Positions 12,061 through 24,899 are shown, numbered from the stretch's first letter. The stretch is 64,000 nt of DNA from Oehlia diaphana (GCA_003833135.1 QZLH01000053.1:103106-167105), one strand, 5' to 3'. Made by a program: numbers and translations. Notes: generated by a model from the sequence alone, not told the origin.

Positions 12061-15000
12061 TTCGGATTTTTCTCCGTTTTAAAATATTAATAAAGTAATA
12101 TTAACAGTTAGATGAAACTTGATAAATTTAACGATTAATCAATTCTTTAATTGTTGAAAAAATAAACGAATATTAGATATTAAAAAACATGTTTCACACA
12201 AAAAAAGCATTTAGATAATCACAGAAATGATCTTTTCTAAATATAACTATAAATGAAACTATCATAAAATGTTACATGTTTACACCATTGTAATATTGTA
12301 TGTACAAATTCTTTAATATTGATATTTTATTAAAAACTCCCCGAGTTTTAACGGTTCCACGGTCAAAATTACTGCCAAAAGTGCTAAAGAATTAATGGTG
12401 GACAATCTTAGTTGTTTTTGTGGTAGTGGTACTGTAAAGTGATAAAAATCATTATAAACATTAAAAATTCCTTTTTATTGACTTATTTTAAATTTTATTA
12501 ATATTACTCGTTAAATACGGTATATAAAGTATACAGTGTGCTAAGAAAAAAATTGCGTGGATAAAAACCTGATCATCTCAATAACTATGAATGATAGGAG
12601 GTTGAAATTTTATTTATAAAAAAGTTCATAATATACTTTTTTTAAATATTAAAAATTTTGATGTTGATTTATACTAGGTATTATTTTTTTCAAAAAATAA
12701 TATGAATATATTGATTCTTTAAAATACTTAAAAAATGTTTATCTTTATTTTAAATACGTAAGCTATCCATACAATTGAATTTCTTAATAACCAATATTCT
12801 AATTTGAATCATATTTAATTTTGATGCTATATTGTTCATTAGATTATTGAGAAAATCAACGCAAACACGTAAATTATAATGTAAAATTTAATTTCATTCT
12901 TGCGATAGTTTAATTTAGTTTTCCCAACAACTAATAACCCATCTCATGAAAAATAATTCGCAACATTTTTTTTTTTTTTTTTTTTGATATTTAAATAAAG
13001 ATAATTATCTAGTTTAAATACAAGATCGAATAAAAACTAAAAAAAAACTTGGATGCTATATTAATTATATTACATATACAACATGTTGCCAACATTGATC
13101 AGCAATCATGTGACAAACCTGTATTTTAATTACCAATCAGTTAAAATATTCGGCCGGTTCATCACTTGAAAAGTTTAATATCGTTGATGCTGGTCAGACA
13201 ATTTCGGCCTGAATTTTGAAAGTTTCAGTTTCAGGACGAAAATTATGCTGAAATTATCGAGTTTCGGCAACATGTATGGTTCCAACTATTGTATTTTGAA
13301 ACCAAAATGAACAGAATGCTATTTTTTATTATAAATTTCACAGCTCCCCATGAATGATGGACTTAGTCTAAGAAATATCATTATGCTTGATCTTCGTAAT
13401 ATATTGGTTTTTTCACAATTAATGAAATAAAACAAATAGGACAAAAAATTTTTGCTTATTTTTAACGACATTAAATTCAATAAATTTATTAAATTCTATA
13501 GTTAAATATTATTATAAAAGATATAAAAGAATAAAAGTAAAATTACATGCTGCAGAGTTAATATTGTTAAGAAAAATCTCACTAGGGTGTATGCCGAAAC
13601 GGCGAAACGCTTCCATTTGTCGTAATGCCCAATAACAAAAGTATACAGAATAGAACCTAAGGTAATTAGTAGTAAGGCAAAATCGTTAAGATTTTTACGT
13701 AATACAGTATACGTACATTAACGTTAATTGACTATTCATTCATTAATCGTTATAATTATCATGTTTGTGGATAAGATTTCTCTATTGTTATTAATATTGA
13801 GTTCATGCATAATCGTAATGTTAGCTACAATAAGAAAATAAATCTCGATATAAACTTTTATAATAATAAGGGTATTGCTAAATATCACCAGTGAGTGATG
13901 GTGAATTTATAATGTAATGCCGGCCAGTGTTTTATTAAATTTTAAGTCTGGCCAAAAATACATCATAATGCTGGTATGATAACTTTAGCAATTTTCTAAT
14001 AATAATACTTATAGATATTCTAATTTGGAAGTTGGAATAGAGAAGAATTTTATGACATTTCCACCACAACTGTCCAATTCAGATCGTAATATTTTTGATC
14101 AGATTTAAAATCTCTACCAAAATGTGAATGTGTCAAAATATAATATTACTACGTAATAGTGTAATAGTCCTAATTAAGATTATCCCTGGTTTCAGAAATT
14201 TCATCAGGACTCGGAACTCATGGCACTTGTATTTTAAATCAGTCATCTGATTATAATGCAGTCGTTATGTAGTTCTATTAATAGAACATTTAGATGTAAT
14301 GACCTTTCTAGAAGTTTAGTTTCACAATTCGGAAATTGCCGATAATATTATTTTTATGTCTATATTAATTTGTAAATATGATATTAAGAAGTTTAAACTC
14401 AAAAGTAGTTATTTGCCGATTGTTTTGTTTTAAAATCTAATCATGTACGTATAAACATATGTTAGTCTATATTTCAATAAAAATATATTTTTATGGGAAT
14501 TCCATCCGAACATAATATTTATAAATAAAGCAGATGACATTATTAAATATTAAATAAAATGTCCATAAATTCCTACGTAGATTCATTTTTTTTCCATTTT
14601 ATTTGATAAAAAAACCAGCCACATAATTTCCAAAAAAAATTCGAAATATTAATTTGAACTCAACTATGTTGGATAAAAAAAAAAATAAAGCATTTCTTTT
14701 TCGTGCATGTAATACAATATACTAGATATTGATTTACAGTTCATTGGATTTTAATTATCTTAATTGAATATTTATTTGAATTTTGTATGTATATTTAATA
14801 ATATACAAAACTTAAAGCAATCTTAGTAAAAATATTAATAAAAAAAAATAAGAATTTCTCATTAAATTAATAAAATAAAAGCTTAATTGAATTTTGGGTT
14901 AAAATCTTAGAAATTCATAATTAGTTACATAACAACACTCGAGAAATATTTACTAGTACATTATGATTAAATTAAGTTGTGATTCCTCATATATGATGAC

Positions 15001-15640
15001 AACGAAAAAAAAAACGAAGTTAGAAAAAGAAAATTCGGTTATAATAATCAGCGTTATAATGGATTAAAAGAATTGGAAAATTCTTTCTTTTTAATCTATG
15101 CCAATTTTTTCTTACCATAATTTTACTTAATGATTTTAGCAAAAGCCAATTATATACTGTGTTTATAATACGTAATACGAATTTATATGAAATTTTTTGT
15201 CCAAGTTCAAAATTATTGAAATATTCTTGTTGCTAGCCCATTTGTATCTTGGTGGATAATATGTGTAATAAGTTCATTACTTGAAAAATCACTGTCATTA
15301 TAATTTTGATTGCCTTCCATTGATGAAACGGTTTGTGTTATCATTTCATTATTCCTAACGTCATTTGTGTTTCTATCACAGATCATTCGGTAGTAAAGAT
15401 TTTGTTTCAAGTTATGTTCAAGATTGAATTTTTGATCTAAAGACAATAATTTTATATCAAAATACAGATAAATATAAATGTCCTTTATTTAATTATATTA
15501 ATTTTGAAAATTTACTATTTATAAAAGATATGATTTATGATAGTAGGATTGAAACGTCCAAAGTACCTATTATAAGATTAAAGTTATTCATAAATAAAAA
15601 TACAAACTTTATTCATCTTATTATTTTAAAATATATAAAT
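12061..15640. other. Long AT-rich intergenic region with repeat fragments
   Basis: No supported gene was found. A 25-base stretch at 12214-12238 is the reverse complement of one at 20998-21022 (core GAAAAGATCATTTCTGTGAT), which marks a dispersed repeat shared with the 5'-flank/insert regions of the kinase loci. GC-richer words near 13150-13270 (CGGCCGGTTCATCACTTGAA) and 13588-13620 (GCCGAAACGGCGAAACGC) look like mobile-element remnants. The 77-residue frame at 15213-15446 on the minus strand is N/D/S-rich, without a recognisable domain or clear splice partners. Confidence 0.4.
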
Positions 15641-16340
15641 TGTTTACTATAGGATTTATAATATCAACTTCATAATATTTGAATGTTGCTTTTCAAATCT
15701 TGAATCCATTCATTATAATAATTATATTAATGGTAATATTTTCTAGAATATGTAAATCAATTAAGAAATTAAGATTCGATATTCTTTGCAGAATTATTAC
15801 TTATGGAATCATTAATTAATCATCGTAGACAAATTTACAAGTTGTATTGAAGGATCATTGATTAAACATACAGATACAATTGTATGCCTTGTTTTTAGCG
15901 TATTTTGGGACGATTTATATGAAGAAATTTTAACTTTATAATTACTCATTTTAAAAATTTTAAAGTCCGACTAGTTTCACCTAATATTAGTGACAAATAT
16001 AATCGAAAACACAAATGGTAACCTTTCTGATATTAGTTTACTTTATGATGATTATAATGATCATGATGATGGAATTAAAAAAATTATACAAACAATATGT
16101 TAAAATTGTTCAAATCTTCAATATCTTACTTAAATTATCATTCAAGATTGGATTATTTATCTCATAATTGGAAATTTATCAATTTTTAAATGAATTTCTG
16201 GTATGGATAAATTATTTACATTATTAACTAAAAACAATTGGAAAGATAGAAATCCTATGTTATTGAAATTATATCGTTGAAATATAATAGAGTAAATATT
16301 AATGAAGATTTTGAATGGAATTAATGTTACTTTATTATTA
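15640..16340 (+). pseudogene. Decayed F-box/LRR-type gene fragment
   Basis: Translating short open pieces in changing frames gives a string of phrases typical of the large Glomeromycota F-box/LRR family: ..FRICKSIKKLRFDIL.., GSLIKHTDTIV, ..DISLLYDDYNDHDDGIKK, ..CSNLQYLT.. and ..NNWKDRNPMLLKLY. They occur in the order found in such proteins and are interrupted by many stops and frameshifts. I recognise the family from general pattern only, and no start or F-box itself is visible. It is almost certainly non-functional. Confidence 0.4.
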
Positions 16341-17306
16341 CTTAGTATATATACACTATAATGTTATTATATTTTCAATCATTTACAATTGTTTGTAAAA
16401 TTGTCAAAATGAAAAAAAGAAATTTGAAAAAGACCTACTGTATATATAGTGTGTATATATATTCAAAAATTTAAAATAAACAATTCATCCTGCAAAATTA
16501 ATCAAATTCATCATGTATTTGATCGGTAAATTTTCCTTAAATTTAAAGGGAAATTCACTCTTCTATTTCTTTAAATAAATACATAAATTTTTCTTATAAT
16601 TACCATGAAAATAAATATATTAAAATGTTGTTAATAGTATAGTTTAAATAAGATCTATAAAATATCTTGATGAGATGAATTTAAAATAAAAATATATTTG
16701 TATAAAATCAATATTCAATCAATGCAAATGAAAAATAAGTATACTATTATAATAAGTTCACCGTTAATTCTCACTTGTTATCGTTCATAATAATCGTTAG
16801 TTTTTCTTGTTGAGGAAGATTATCATTCTACCTGTATAAATAGCTCCCGAACGTGCTTATGATAAGCCAAAACTATACACAGAAAGTAATTTATTCAGCT
16901 TATTTATTGATTCACTTTAATATTAAACCTTGGTCTAAATCCTAGATGAATTTTAAACTTTTATCATGGCTTATATCATAACATGGAAATAATTCAGATA
17001 TTACTTCATGCATAATGCAATATCACTAATCCAATTTTTCTAATTTTGTTAAAAAATATTTTGCATTACATACTTTATACAAATATTTTATTAATCATAA
17101 TTATTGTCATGAATGTTTACTAGAACATTTGACGTGAAAATTTTGAGAATATTATCAAACGATTTGGTATGAAAATCAGTATTGTGTAATGTATATTACA
17201 AGTCTAAAAACTACGCCAAAAGTGCATCTGATGTACTTATGGCGAAGTTTTTATTTAGCTTTTTTTTAAAGGAGTTAACAGTGAAATAGATGATGTATTT
17301 CTTTGT
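16341..17306. other. Intergenic AT-rich stretch
   Basis: No gene or clear repeat family was recognised here. A near-palindromic pair CTACGCCAAAAGTGCATCTG / GATGTACTTATGGCGAAG lies around 17211-17250. It may be a small inverted repeat just outside the start of the duplicated arm that begins near 17307. Confidence 0.4.
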
Positions 17307-17504
17307 ACAGTGTCAAAAGATTAAGGTATATTATAGTATTAAATATTTTTTTTTTTATCAATAAAGTAAAAAATTAATTTTATCAGGATATTCTACCTAA
17401 AAAGGAAAATTTCATCATTTACATATGTTATTATAAAGGAAAATTAAAATAAAACAGAGAAAAAATTTTTTTTTTTTTCTGAAACTTTAAATCCGAATCT
17501 GACA

Positions 17505-17590
17505 AACCCTTAGTCATGAGGTCATAACATTAACACGAAAATTCTAAATTAAGGTTCATTATGCAATATCAATTAGGGAAGATCTGCATT
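17505..17590 (+). promoter_or_regulatory. Family upstream block, copy B
   Basis: The block carries TAGTCATGAGGTCATAACAT, then AACACGAAAATTCTAAATTA and ATGCAATATCAATTAGGGAA. It ends about 80 bases before the ATG at 17667. It is almost identical to the block upstream of copy C and is recognisable at A, E and G. This conservation in otherwise drifting flank suggests promoter or 5' UTR function, or simply recent duplication. Confidence 0.5.
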
Positions 17591-17666
17591 TAATGAGATT
17601 CCTTTTTTTAAAAAAAATTTCCCAATATTCCGCTAAATTATAAGTGTTATATTTTACTTAGAAAAA

Positions 17667-19496
17667 ATGAATATTTCAGCTAAAAATTTATGGAAAGAAA
17701 TTGAAGAAGATGATGAAGAATATCAGGTAAAATTATTATAATATGATAAACAACATAGATATTTATTAAATTTTTTAATCATAGATCCACGCTACAATTT
17801 TTTCAACTGATTCAACTACTGAATCAGATGAAACTAATTCCTTTCTTAAAAAAGTAAATATTATGGATTTGGAAAAAAGAAAAGAAGTATATGGAGTATG
17901 TGGAGAATGTAATGAACCAGGTACAGGAGTTCAATGGTGTCAACCTTGTAATGCTAATAGATTTAAAGAAAATTTTAAAAATTGGACTAGTGGAAATAAA
18001 AATATTGATGAATTAATACAACAATCGCAACTTAATGCTTTTATTGGCCCAAAATGTCTTGAATGGATACCTTTTGAAAAATTTGAAAATGTTACTTATC
18101 TTACTAGAGGTGGTTTTAGTAAAATTTATAAGGCTGATTGGCCCGAAGGAAATATTGGGAATTGGGATATTGAAAATCAAGAATGGGAAAGAATTTCAAG
18201 AAAAGTTGCATTGAAAAGTTTAAATAACTCATCTAACAATATAAGTAATGATTTTTTAAATGAGGTAATTAAAATAAATATTGCTTATTAATATTTGTAT
18301 TTTAATACATAATTTATTAACAAAATTTCTCTTTTTTAATAATTTAGATTAAATATTATATTTCAGGTCATTTTCATGCTACTAATACTGTTATATGTTT
18401 TGGAATAACTCAAGATCCAAATACTAAAGATTATATGATGGTTTTAGATTATTATGAGGGAGGAAATTTGAGAAATACTTTAGTGAAAGGTTTAGATTAT
18501 AAAACCAAAATAAGTTATTTATTTTGTATTATAGATGGACTTTCAGGTATTCATGATGCTGGAAATATTCATAAAGATTTTCATTCGGGTAATATATTAC
18601 ATGATAATAATTATGATATACTATCAATTAGTGATTTGGGAATGTGTCAATCAGTAAATAATGAAGAGCAATCAGTTAAAAAAGGAATTTATGGAGTATT
18701 ATCTTATATGGCACCGGAAGTTTTACATGGATATCAATATACAAAAGCTGCAGATATTTACTCATTTGGAATAATAATGAATGAATTTATGTCAGAAGAA
18801 ATTACTTATAATGATATTTCTCATGATATTAATTTGGCTGTTAAGATATGCAAAGGATTTAGACCAAAAATTTCTGAAGATACACCAAAATTAATTGCAG
18901 ATTTGATTATTAAATGTTGGGATGCTAAAGCAGAAAATAGACCAACTGCTAAAGAATTACGTCAAATAATCTTTAAATATGATAAAGAAAAGGAAGATAA
19001 AAACAGTGAAATTAGTTATCAAATAAAGGAATGTGAAAAAATTAAAGAGAATAAATTAAAAAACAGAAAAAATAAAAATCAATCTAAAAATCTTCAAACA
19101 CATCCACAAGCAATTTATACTAGCAGACTTTTAAATTTTGAAAATCTTCCAGAACCAGTTAATTCAACCGATTATTTATCTTCATTTCAAGGTAAATATA
19201 CCCGATGTTTAAAAAAATTAATGTGAAAATATAATTTATTGATTTTTTTACTTTTTTAATAGAAACTATTTCATTATCATCAGCAAATCCAAGTAAGTAT
19301 ATATTTGTATAATTAAAGGTTATTGTGGATTTTACAATAATATTTATTTTCATTTTATTAATAGTTTCTGAATGTTTGGATTGTGAATTAAATGAATTGG
19401 GTAAGACATTGTTTTTTAAATATATGAAATTATTAATTTAATTTAATTATTATTTTCTTAAAAAAAATAGATCTCAATCAAGACGATGATGAATAA
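17667..19496 (+). CDS. Zinc-ribbon protein kinase, copy B (intact)
   Basis: Six exons join in frame to 491 residues: 17667-17726, 17785-18264, 18348-19191, 19263-19292, 19365-19400 and 19471-19496. All introns are GT..AG. Exon 1 gives a short acidic leader. Exon 2 holds a Cys-x2-Cys-x9-Cys-x2-Cys ribbon (CGEC...WCQPC, about residues 56-72), then the glycine-rich loop LTRGGFSKIY and the lysine in KVALKSL. Exon 3 has the catalytic loop HKDFHSGNIL (HKD for HRD), DLG in place of DFG, MAPEV, and CWDAKAENRPTA at the end of the kinase lobe. All catalytic residues needed for phosphotransfer are present, so an active TKL-like Ser/Thr or Tyr kinase is likely; the substrate is unknown. The C-terminal ~110 residues are a family-specific tail (SRLLNFENLPEPVNSTDYLS) ending DLNQDDDE. 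Compared with copy C, exon 1 has a 54-nt in-frame deletion, removing 18 leader residues. Confidence 0.88.
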
Positions 19497-19514
19497 ATTT
19501 TAAGGAATAAATTT

Positions 19515-19615
19515 AATTATCGCCCATAGCGATGTGTCGCCTCCAGGCAAAATTACGTAATGCCAGGAGAGGTTGACACGGGCGACAAAAAGTAGCGATG
19601 ACATCGCACTCGTGA
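19515..19615. repeat. Small GC-rich imperfect hairpin element 3' of copy B
   Basis: It begins ATCGCCCATAGCGATGTGTC and ends with AGTAGCGATGACATCGCAC. GCGATG words face each other across a centre containing TACGTAATGCCAG. The counterpart in the other arm is 29462-29552. It is GC-rich against an AT-rich background and sits just after the stop codon, so it lies in the presumed 3' UTR. It could be a MITE fixed before the duplication. Confidence 0.45.
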
Positions 19616-22417
19616 CGAATAAATTATTTCAATTTTAACTTTGTATATTGTTCAAAAAATTTTAGTAGTATTTTTTTTTATTATTTATTATTCCATTTCT
19701 TATATAAATTCCTTTTTGTTTCAGTACTTTTATTATTATATTATCTTTTTTTATTTTTATTATACAATGTAGCGACGTAACTTATTTGATCAAAGAAAAA
19801 TAAAATTTAAACTATAAAATTAATACACCATCATGTTGTATATTATTTTATTTTCTAAAATTTTTTAGTTGTTAATATTATTTTAATATTCTTTGAGTAA
19901 ATTGTACGGCAAATTTGATTGATCAATTATTGGCGAAATAGAAAATTACGTGACTCCAAAACTTTAGAATATTCGGTACAAAAAATCTCGATCTTTAATT
20001 TCCTATTATTTAATTTATTTTTATTTAAGTTTAACCGAAAAATAAGATATTACTACCACTACTTTCGTCGCATTCTCGTGATAGTAACAGAATAATTTAT
20101 GGTTTAGAGTGTAAAACAAAGTATAGAACGAATATATGCAAATTTGGGGTGTACAAGTACGTATAATAAATGTTAATAAAGAAATAAATAATAACAAAAT
20201 AAACTGACGAAAAATATTGCTGTCCTCGCTGGCGATCTGCAATATAAATTAAAACAGAGAATAAAAACAAATTCTGACTCTTACCCCCTTCGTTCTCCCT
20301 TCTATATACAATACTACTTCGATTCGTATAGGTTATCCTTGGTATAAGCCATACTTCGTATATTCTATACAAAATATAAGTTATACTAAGTATATAGCTT
20401 ACATTTCGGAATTCGGATTGATTATGATATATGCCAGTACACTTTTTCTTATTTTTGTAAAAACCACATGCACATGAATTCGGATTCGGATTATTATAAT
20501 CTAAGAATGTAATTTATAAAATTTGGATCATTTTATCATTAGCTAGCCGGAAACTTATGGTAGATCTGGAGAGTACAACATTACACTACCACCCATGTTA
20601 CGATATTTAATAAATCACATCATTTATTTATATATTCTATTAAAAAAAATTTATAACAAACGAGTTGTCAAACATTTTTTTTTTTTTACCGACGGAATGT
20701 AAAAAATTATAATCAAGATGTATAATTTACTGTTACTTCATATTACATAAAGCATCAAAGGCCAAATTCCATTGATAGGAAAAAATGCCGCCTATGAAAA
20801 AAGAAAAATGAACGGATTTTAGTAACGGTTCGAAAAAATAAAGTAAGTTTAAAGAAAAAACTTACCGAAATATATCCGAAGAGTAAGCCAAACCTTGATG
20901 TTTTCCTGTCTTCCTGTCTTCCTGCGCGCTAATCATTTATACTATATTAAAGTAACGTATATATATTTTCATTAGATTTTAAAACGTTTTTTATAATTTA
21001 GAAAAGATCATTTCTGTGATTAAATACTGTAAATTGTATTTATTCTGCTTATTTTTGAGTGAAACGGCTGAAACGTGTATAAATTATTTTTTGTTATCAA
21101 CAGAAATAAAAAAAAATAAGGTTCCGTTGTTATTTATCAAGATGATAATAATGCAGCAAGAAATAAAATTTGGAAAATTAAATAATTAGTTTTTTTTCTA
21201 ACTTTAATTGCCGATCCGCATTTGATCAATAGAAATTCGGTTACTGAACAAAGACTTTATTTCAAAAATCGCATAAAATTTTCACTGAAATTCTCTTTTT
21301 TGTCAAAATATTTAAATTGTTTTTTTATTAAATTTAAACCCTTACAAATCCGCCTAGAAATGTAAAAAAAAATCGTAAAACATATAAACCCTTAATTTTT
21401 CACATAGACAGGTCTGTCAGTTTAACAAAATTTTATAAAAAATTACTCTGAGATTGGATCTTTTTTATCCAAGTATCTTATAAAATTCAAATTCGTTTAG
21501 CAATGAAATAATTTGTAAAACGTATGAAACTAATGTCTTGAATGAGTACTTTTAATAAATTTACTTATGTTATTAGTAATTTATTTAGCTGACTGGGCTG
21601 AAGGAAATATCATCTTAAATTTTGGGATATTGAAAATCAGAAATTAAAAAAAGTCCAAATATTTCATCTAATACAGGTGTCGGTTTATATTTTAATTATT
21701 ATTCATTTTCTCTTCTTATTTTTAGTAATTTTATTAGCTTGTTATGACGAATAGGTATTAGTATCTCTAGAGGTTGTGTGAGTCATTTGTATAATTAGCT
21801 CAGATGTATTTTCTTCATTTGGCATGTCTTAATCTTAGAAATATAAAATTATGCTCAAAGTCTCAAACATGCTTGAAAAACTGATTTTTGGATTTAAAAT
21901 ATTAATAGTAAAAATCACATGAACATAAATCTCAACCTCGATTAATACTGGTTTACTGAAACCTGATAACATCCCTAGGTGAAAGTTTAAAATAATTTTT
22001 AATGAATACTTAGATTATACAAATAAAATTCATATTTATTATTTTTCATTAGTTATAAAAGTTGTCCTTGAAAATTTTAATAATTTTAATGTAAATTTAT
22101 TAGTAAAATAATTTCTTTTTCGTAATAAACTATAATGAAACATAATTAAATTAAATTATTCGAGAGAAATTTCTAATATGTCTACATTCTGTACGAAAGA
22201 AATTAAAAAAAAAATTGTTTTTTGGTTAGCGTCACGCATAGATCTTTATAAAAAAAATTATTTTGTTATCTGGGAATAAATATCTGGTTAATTTATTTTT
22301 TCACGTAATTTTTAACAAATAATTTTGTTATTTTACACATGCTATTAAATCACTTTAAAAATGTTATTACATACTAATAAATAATAAATGAAATAACCGT
22401 ATATAATATATATTTTG
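19616..22417. other. Intergenic: rest of the left arm, a 1.07-kb insert and a kinase fragment
   Basis: 19616-19960 and 21034-21546 are the duplicated flank. About 19960-21033 is absent from the right arm and contains ATTCGG words and the 25-base repeat shared with 12214-12238. I found no terminal inverted repeat or coding domain in it, and the frames at 20021-20372 are overlapping noise. Just beyond the arm, 21587-21662 (+) encodes a degraded piece of kinase exon 2 (ADWAEGNI.. then ..FGILKI), a solitary relict of another family member. Nothing else was recognised up to 22417. Confidence 0.45.
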
Positions 22418-24635
22418 TCAATTAATTCTTTCCGTAAATATAAGTTTTAAATCGACAGGTCTTAGTAAAAATCGAGGTGCTAATAACAATTTGTCCTTAT
22501 TAATGATATTATTAGGAAGGGTCCAATTATATTTGAGCACTTTAAAAAATAAAATGTTAAAAAAAGATATGTCATTAATTAATTTTTAATAATTATTATA
22601 AATAAAAATTCTAATTACTTACATAACATTGAAATAATAACTAGTTGTTCCATTAAAGAAAATTTTTGTCCCATACTATAAAATAAAAAGAAAACCAAAT
22701 AATTTTAAAATTTTATCTTTTTTAAAAAAAAAATCGATTAAATGACTTATTGACTTATATAATATTATTATACATACCAATTTCTTGGACCAGCAGAAAA
22801 AGGAATCCAAGCAAATGGGATGTCTTTTTTCGTTATTTAGGAATCTTTTAGGATTATATTATTTGGGATTTTCCCAATATTGTGGATTATGATGAATTTG
22901 CTATGCATTTACTATGACTGTGGTGTTTATTTGCAAAGTATGTTTTCCAATCTTGACTGGTTCCTTTAATTTTCTAAGAGTTATTATTGGTACCGGTGGA
23001 TGGATTCGTAAGGATTCTCTAGCTATTGCACTAACGTATTTCAATTCTTAAAATATAAAATTTTTGTTTTTGAATATAAAATAAATTTGTTAAATATGAG
23101 AACGGAATGATGATTATAATAAATAATACATGTACCTTTAATTGATCCGAATTTGGTATTGTATTTGGATAATTACCTAGGACACTAATTACTTCTTCTC
23201 GTGCCTTTTCTTGCATTTCCTATTTATTTGAATTATAATATATATTAATATTTAAATCAAATAAAAAAAAAAAAAATACAATATATATATATAATTTTAA
23301 AAATCACTTACTGGATATTTTGCAAGATAATAAAGCGATACATTCAATGACATTGAAGTTGCTAAAATAAAATTTTAAACGAGATGAATGAGTAACAAAC
23401 AATACATTTCACACAAAATTTTCCATCCCTCGATATCACATATTACATCCAAATAGACTACTTACTATCATGACCTGCGACAAAAATGTTTAACATCTCA
23501 TCTCTTAATTGTTACACATCAGTATTAATTCCTTCCTGTTCATCAAGTTCTAACATACTTGTTAATAAATCATGACCTTTAAGAGGATTCTTCTTAATTT
23601 CATTTCTCTTTGTTTCTATAATATCAAAAATAAATTCGTCAAATTTTTCGATAGCATCCACGAATTTTTGTTAGATTCTATAGGTAATCTACTTATCCAT
23701 CGAAATACGTGACGAAAAGGAGATACAATAGTTGAAATAATGTATTTATAAACTTATATAATATGAGGAATCTCTTCAAATCTAAACACTTTATATATTT
23801 ATATTTGGTTTTATGTTAGTAATAACATAAAAAAATAAACACATGACAAATATGAGAAAATATTTTTCAAACTCTTACGTCAAATTTATATCCAAAAGCC
23901 AATTTTCCAAGCACTTCAATTTTAGTACGTTGCATAATTTCGAATACATCAATTGGTCGGTTTAAATTTTGTTGAATGAAGGAAATAAGATCTAATGTAG
24001 TTTCACCAACCATTTCTGGAGATAATGCACTATTGAACGCTGGGGTTGCTAATTTCCTATAAGTTCTCTATATCTGTAAAATAGTTTAATTTTATCTTAG
24101 GAAATTAATACGAATAATAATGTCAGTGTTGGGTTACTTACGTCACCATTAGAAAAATGATAATCCATTTCTGAAAAATTTATATAAATTACTTGTAGGA
24201 TTCTGTTCAGTCTTAGGAGCAACATCCTCTATCAAATAATTTTATTAATTAAATAAATTTTTATTATAATTCTATATTTTAAAAATTTTACATACCTGAT
24301 TGTGTTAATAAAATTTTAGCATACTCAGGGCTTGCAATGTTTACATGTGTAAATTGGCCGATGCGACTATAAAACAATTTTATGATGTACCCGGTATATG
24401 TACAGTTGTGTGTATTATGAGACATACCAAATAAAAATCATGGCCCCCTGAGAGTTTGCGAATTAAATCTCCAATTTCATCGTAAATCGTAATTTCTTTG
24501 TCGTAAATATGCCCATGCTACGGGTAATCCAGAAATAAATAGAACATCCTCAAATCCTTCGGGTTTTTTATTTTTTTTAAGAGCATATTTATAAATAATA
24601 ACCAAAATAATAGCGAAAAATATTAATCCAGACAT
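22418..24635 (-). pseudogene. Cytochrome P450 monooxygenase, multi-exon pseudogene
   Basis: The N-terminus (ATG at 24635) starts with a hydrophobic membrane anchor, MSGLIFFAIILVIIYKY. Further on come a ..GKLAFGYKFDV segment, the I-helix motif VAGHDS, the K-helix ExxR (ARESLRIHPPVPI), an aromatic region (NPQYWENP) and the haem loop FSAGPRN. The haem cysteine codon is split by an intron (TG / T), so the apparent Trp in the unspliced reading is not a mutation. The last exon ends LRPVDLKLIFTERIN with TGA at 22418. Breaks visible in the exon reading are in-frame TAA at 23512-23514, TAG at 22901-22903 and TAA at 22859-22861, plus a frameshift just before the haem loop and another near the N-terminus. 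The family would oxidise a lipid or xenobiotic at the ER. This copy cannot make a full enzyme. Confidence 0.85.
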
Positions 24636-24782
24636 TTTTCTAAAAGGAACTTGTACGAAAATTCAGTACCATTTAACTTCCAAGATTGTTACACAAAGTA
24701 TAACATGAAACAAGGTAACACGACGATCCTGATGTGGGAATGGCGAAATTGTGATATAACTATTATTATATGATATAAACAT

Positions 24783-24875
24783 TATAAGTTCTTTCCATAA
24801 ATTTTAACATCTAGTTTAGAACTATTTTTTATTGTGGCCTCAATTGTATCTAAATTTTGGTTGAAGTATCCCGTT
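24783..24875 (-). pseudogene. Relict of kinase-family exon 1
   Basis: Reverse-complement translation with one frameshift gives QNLDTIEATIKNSS then a KL.VK.YGK-like end. This matches the exon-1 leader of copy C (QNLDTTEITIRNKSKTDAK). The start codon position reads CGG instead of ATG, and no kinase exons follow downstream; the P450 pseudogene lies there instead. It marks a lost kinase locus on the minus strand. Confidence 0.6.
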
Positions 24876-24899
24876 TTATTAATATTTTTTTAAGTAAAA

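Larger units (their letters stand above)
17307..21546 (+). repeat. Left arm of a long inverted duplication (contains kinase copy B)
   Basis: This arm matches the reverse complement of 28226-31811 in the same order: ACAGTRTCAAAAG start, kinase 5' flank, whole kinase gene, a small GC-rich element, a flank with GGCGAAATAGAARATTACGT, a flank with CACATAGACARGTCTGTCAG, GAGATTGGATCTTTTTTATC, and the end word ATGTCTTGAATGAG / ATGTCTTTAATGAG. The left arm carries about 1.07 kb of extra sequence (about 19960-21033) that is absent from the right arm. The right arm carries a 450-bp transposon that the left lacks. Exons of the two arms are nearly identical by eye; flanks are more diverged. Confidence 0.85.

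Noticed and set aside
22770..22800. P450 haem-binding cysteine apparently replaced by tryptophan (PRNW)
   Set aside because: The TGG arises by reading into the intron. TG plus the T after the next acceptor restores a cysteine codon, with MGQKFSLMEQ following in frame.
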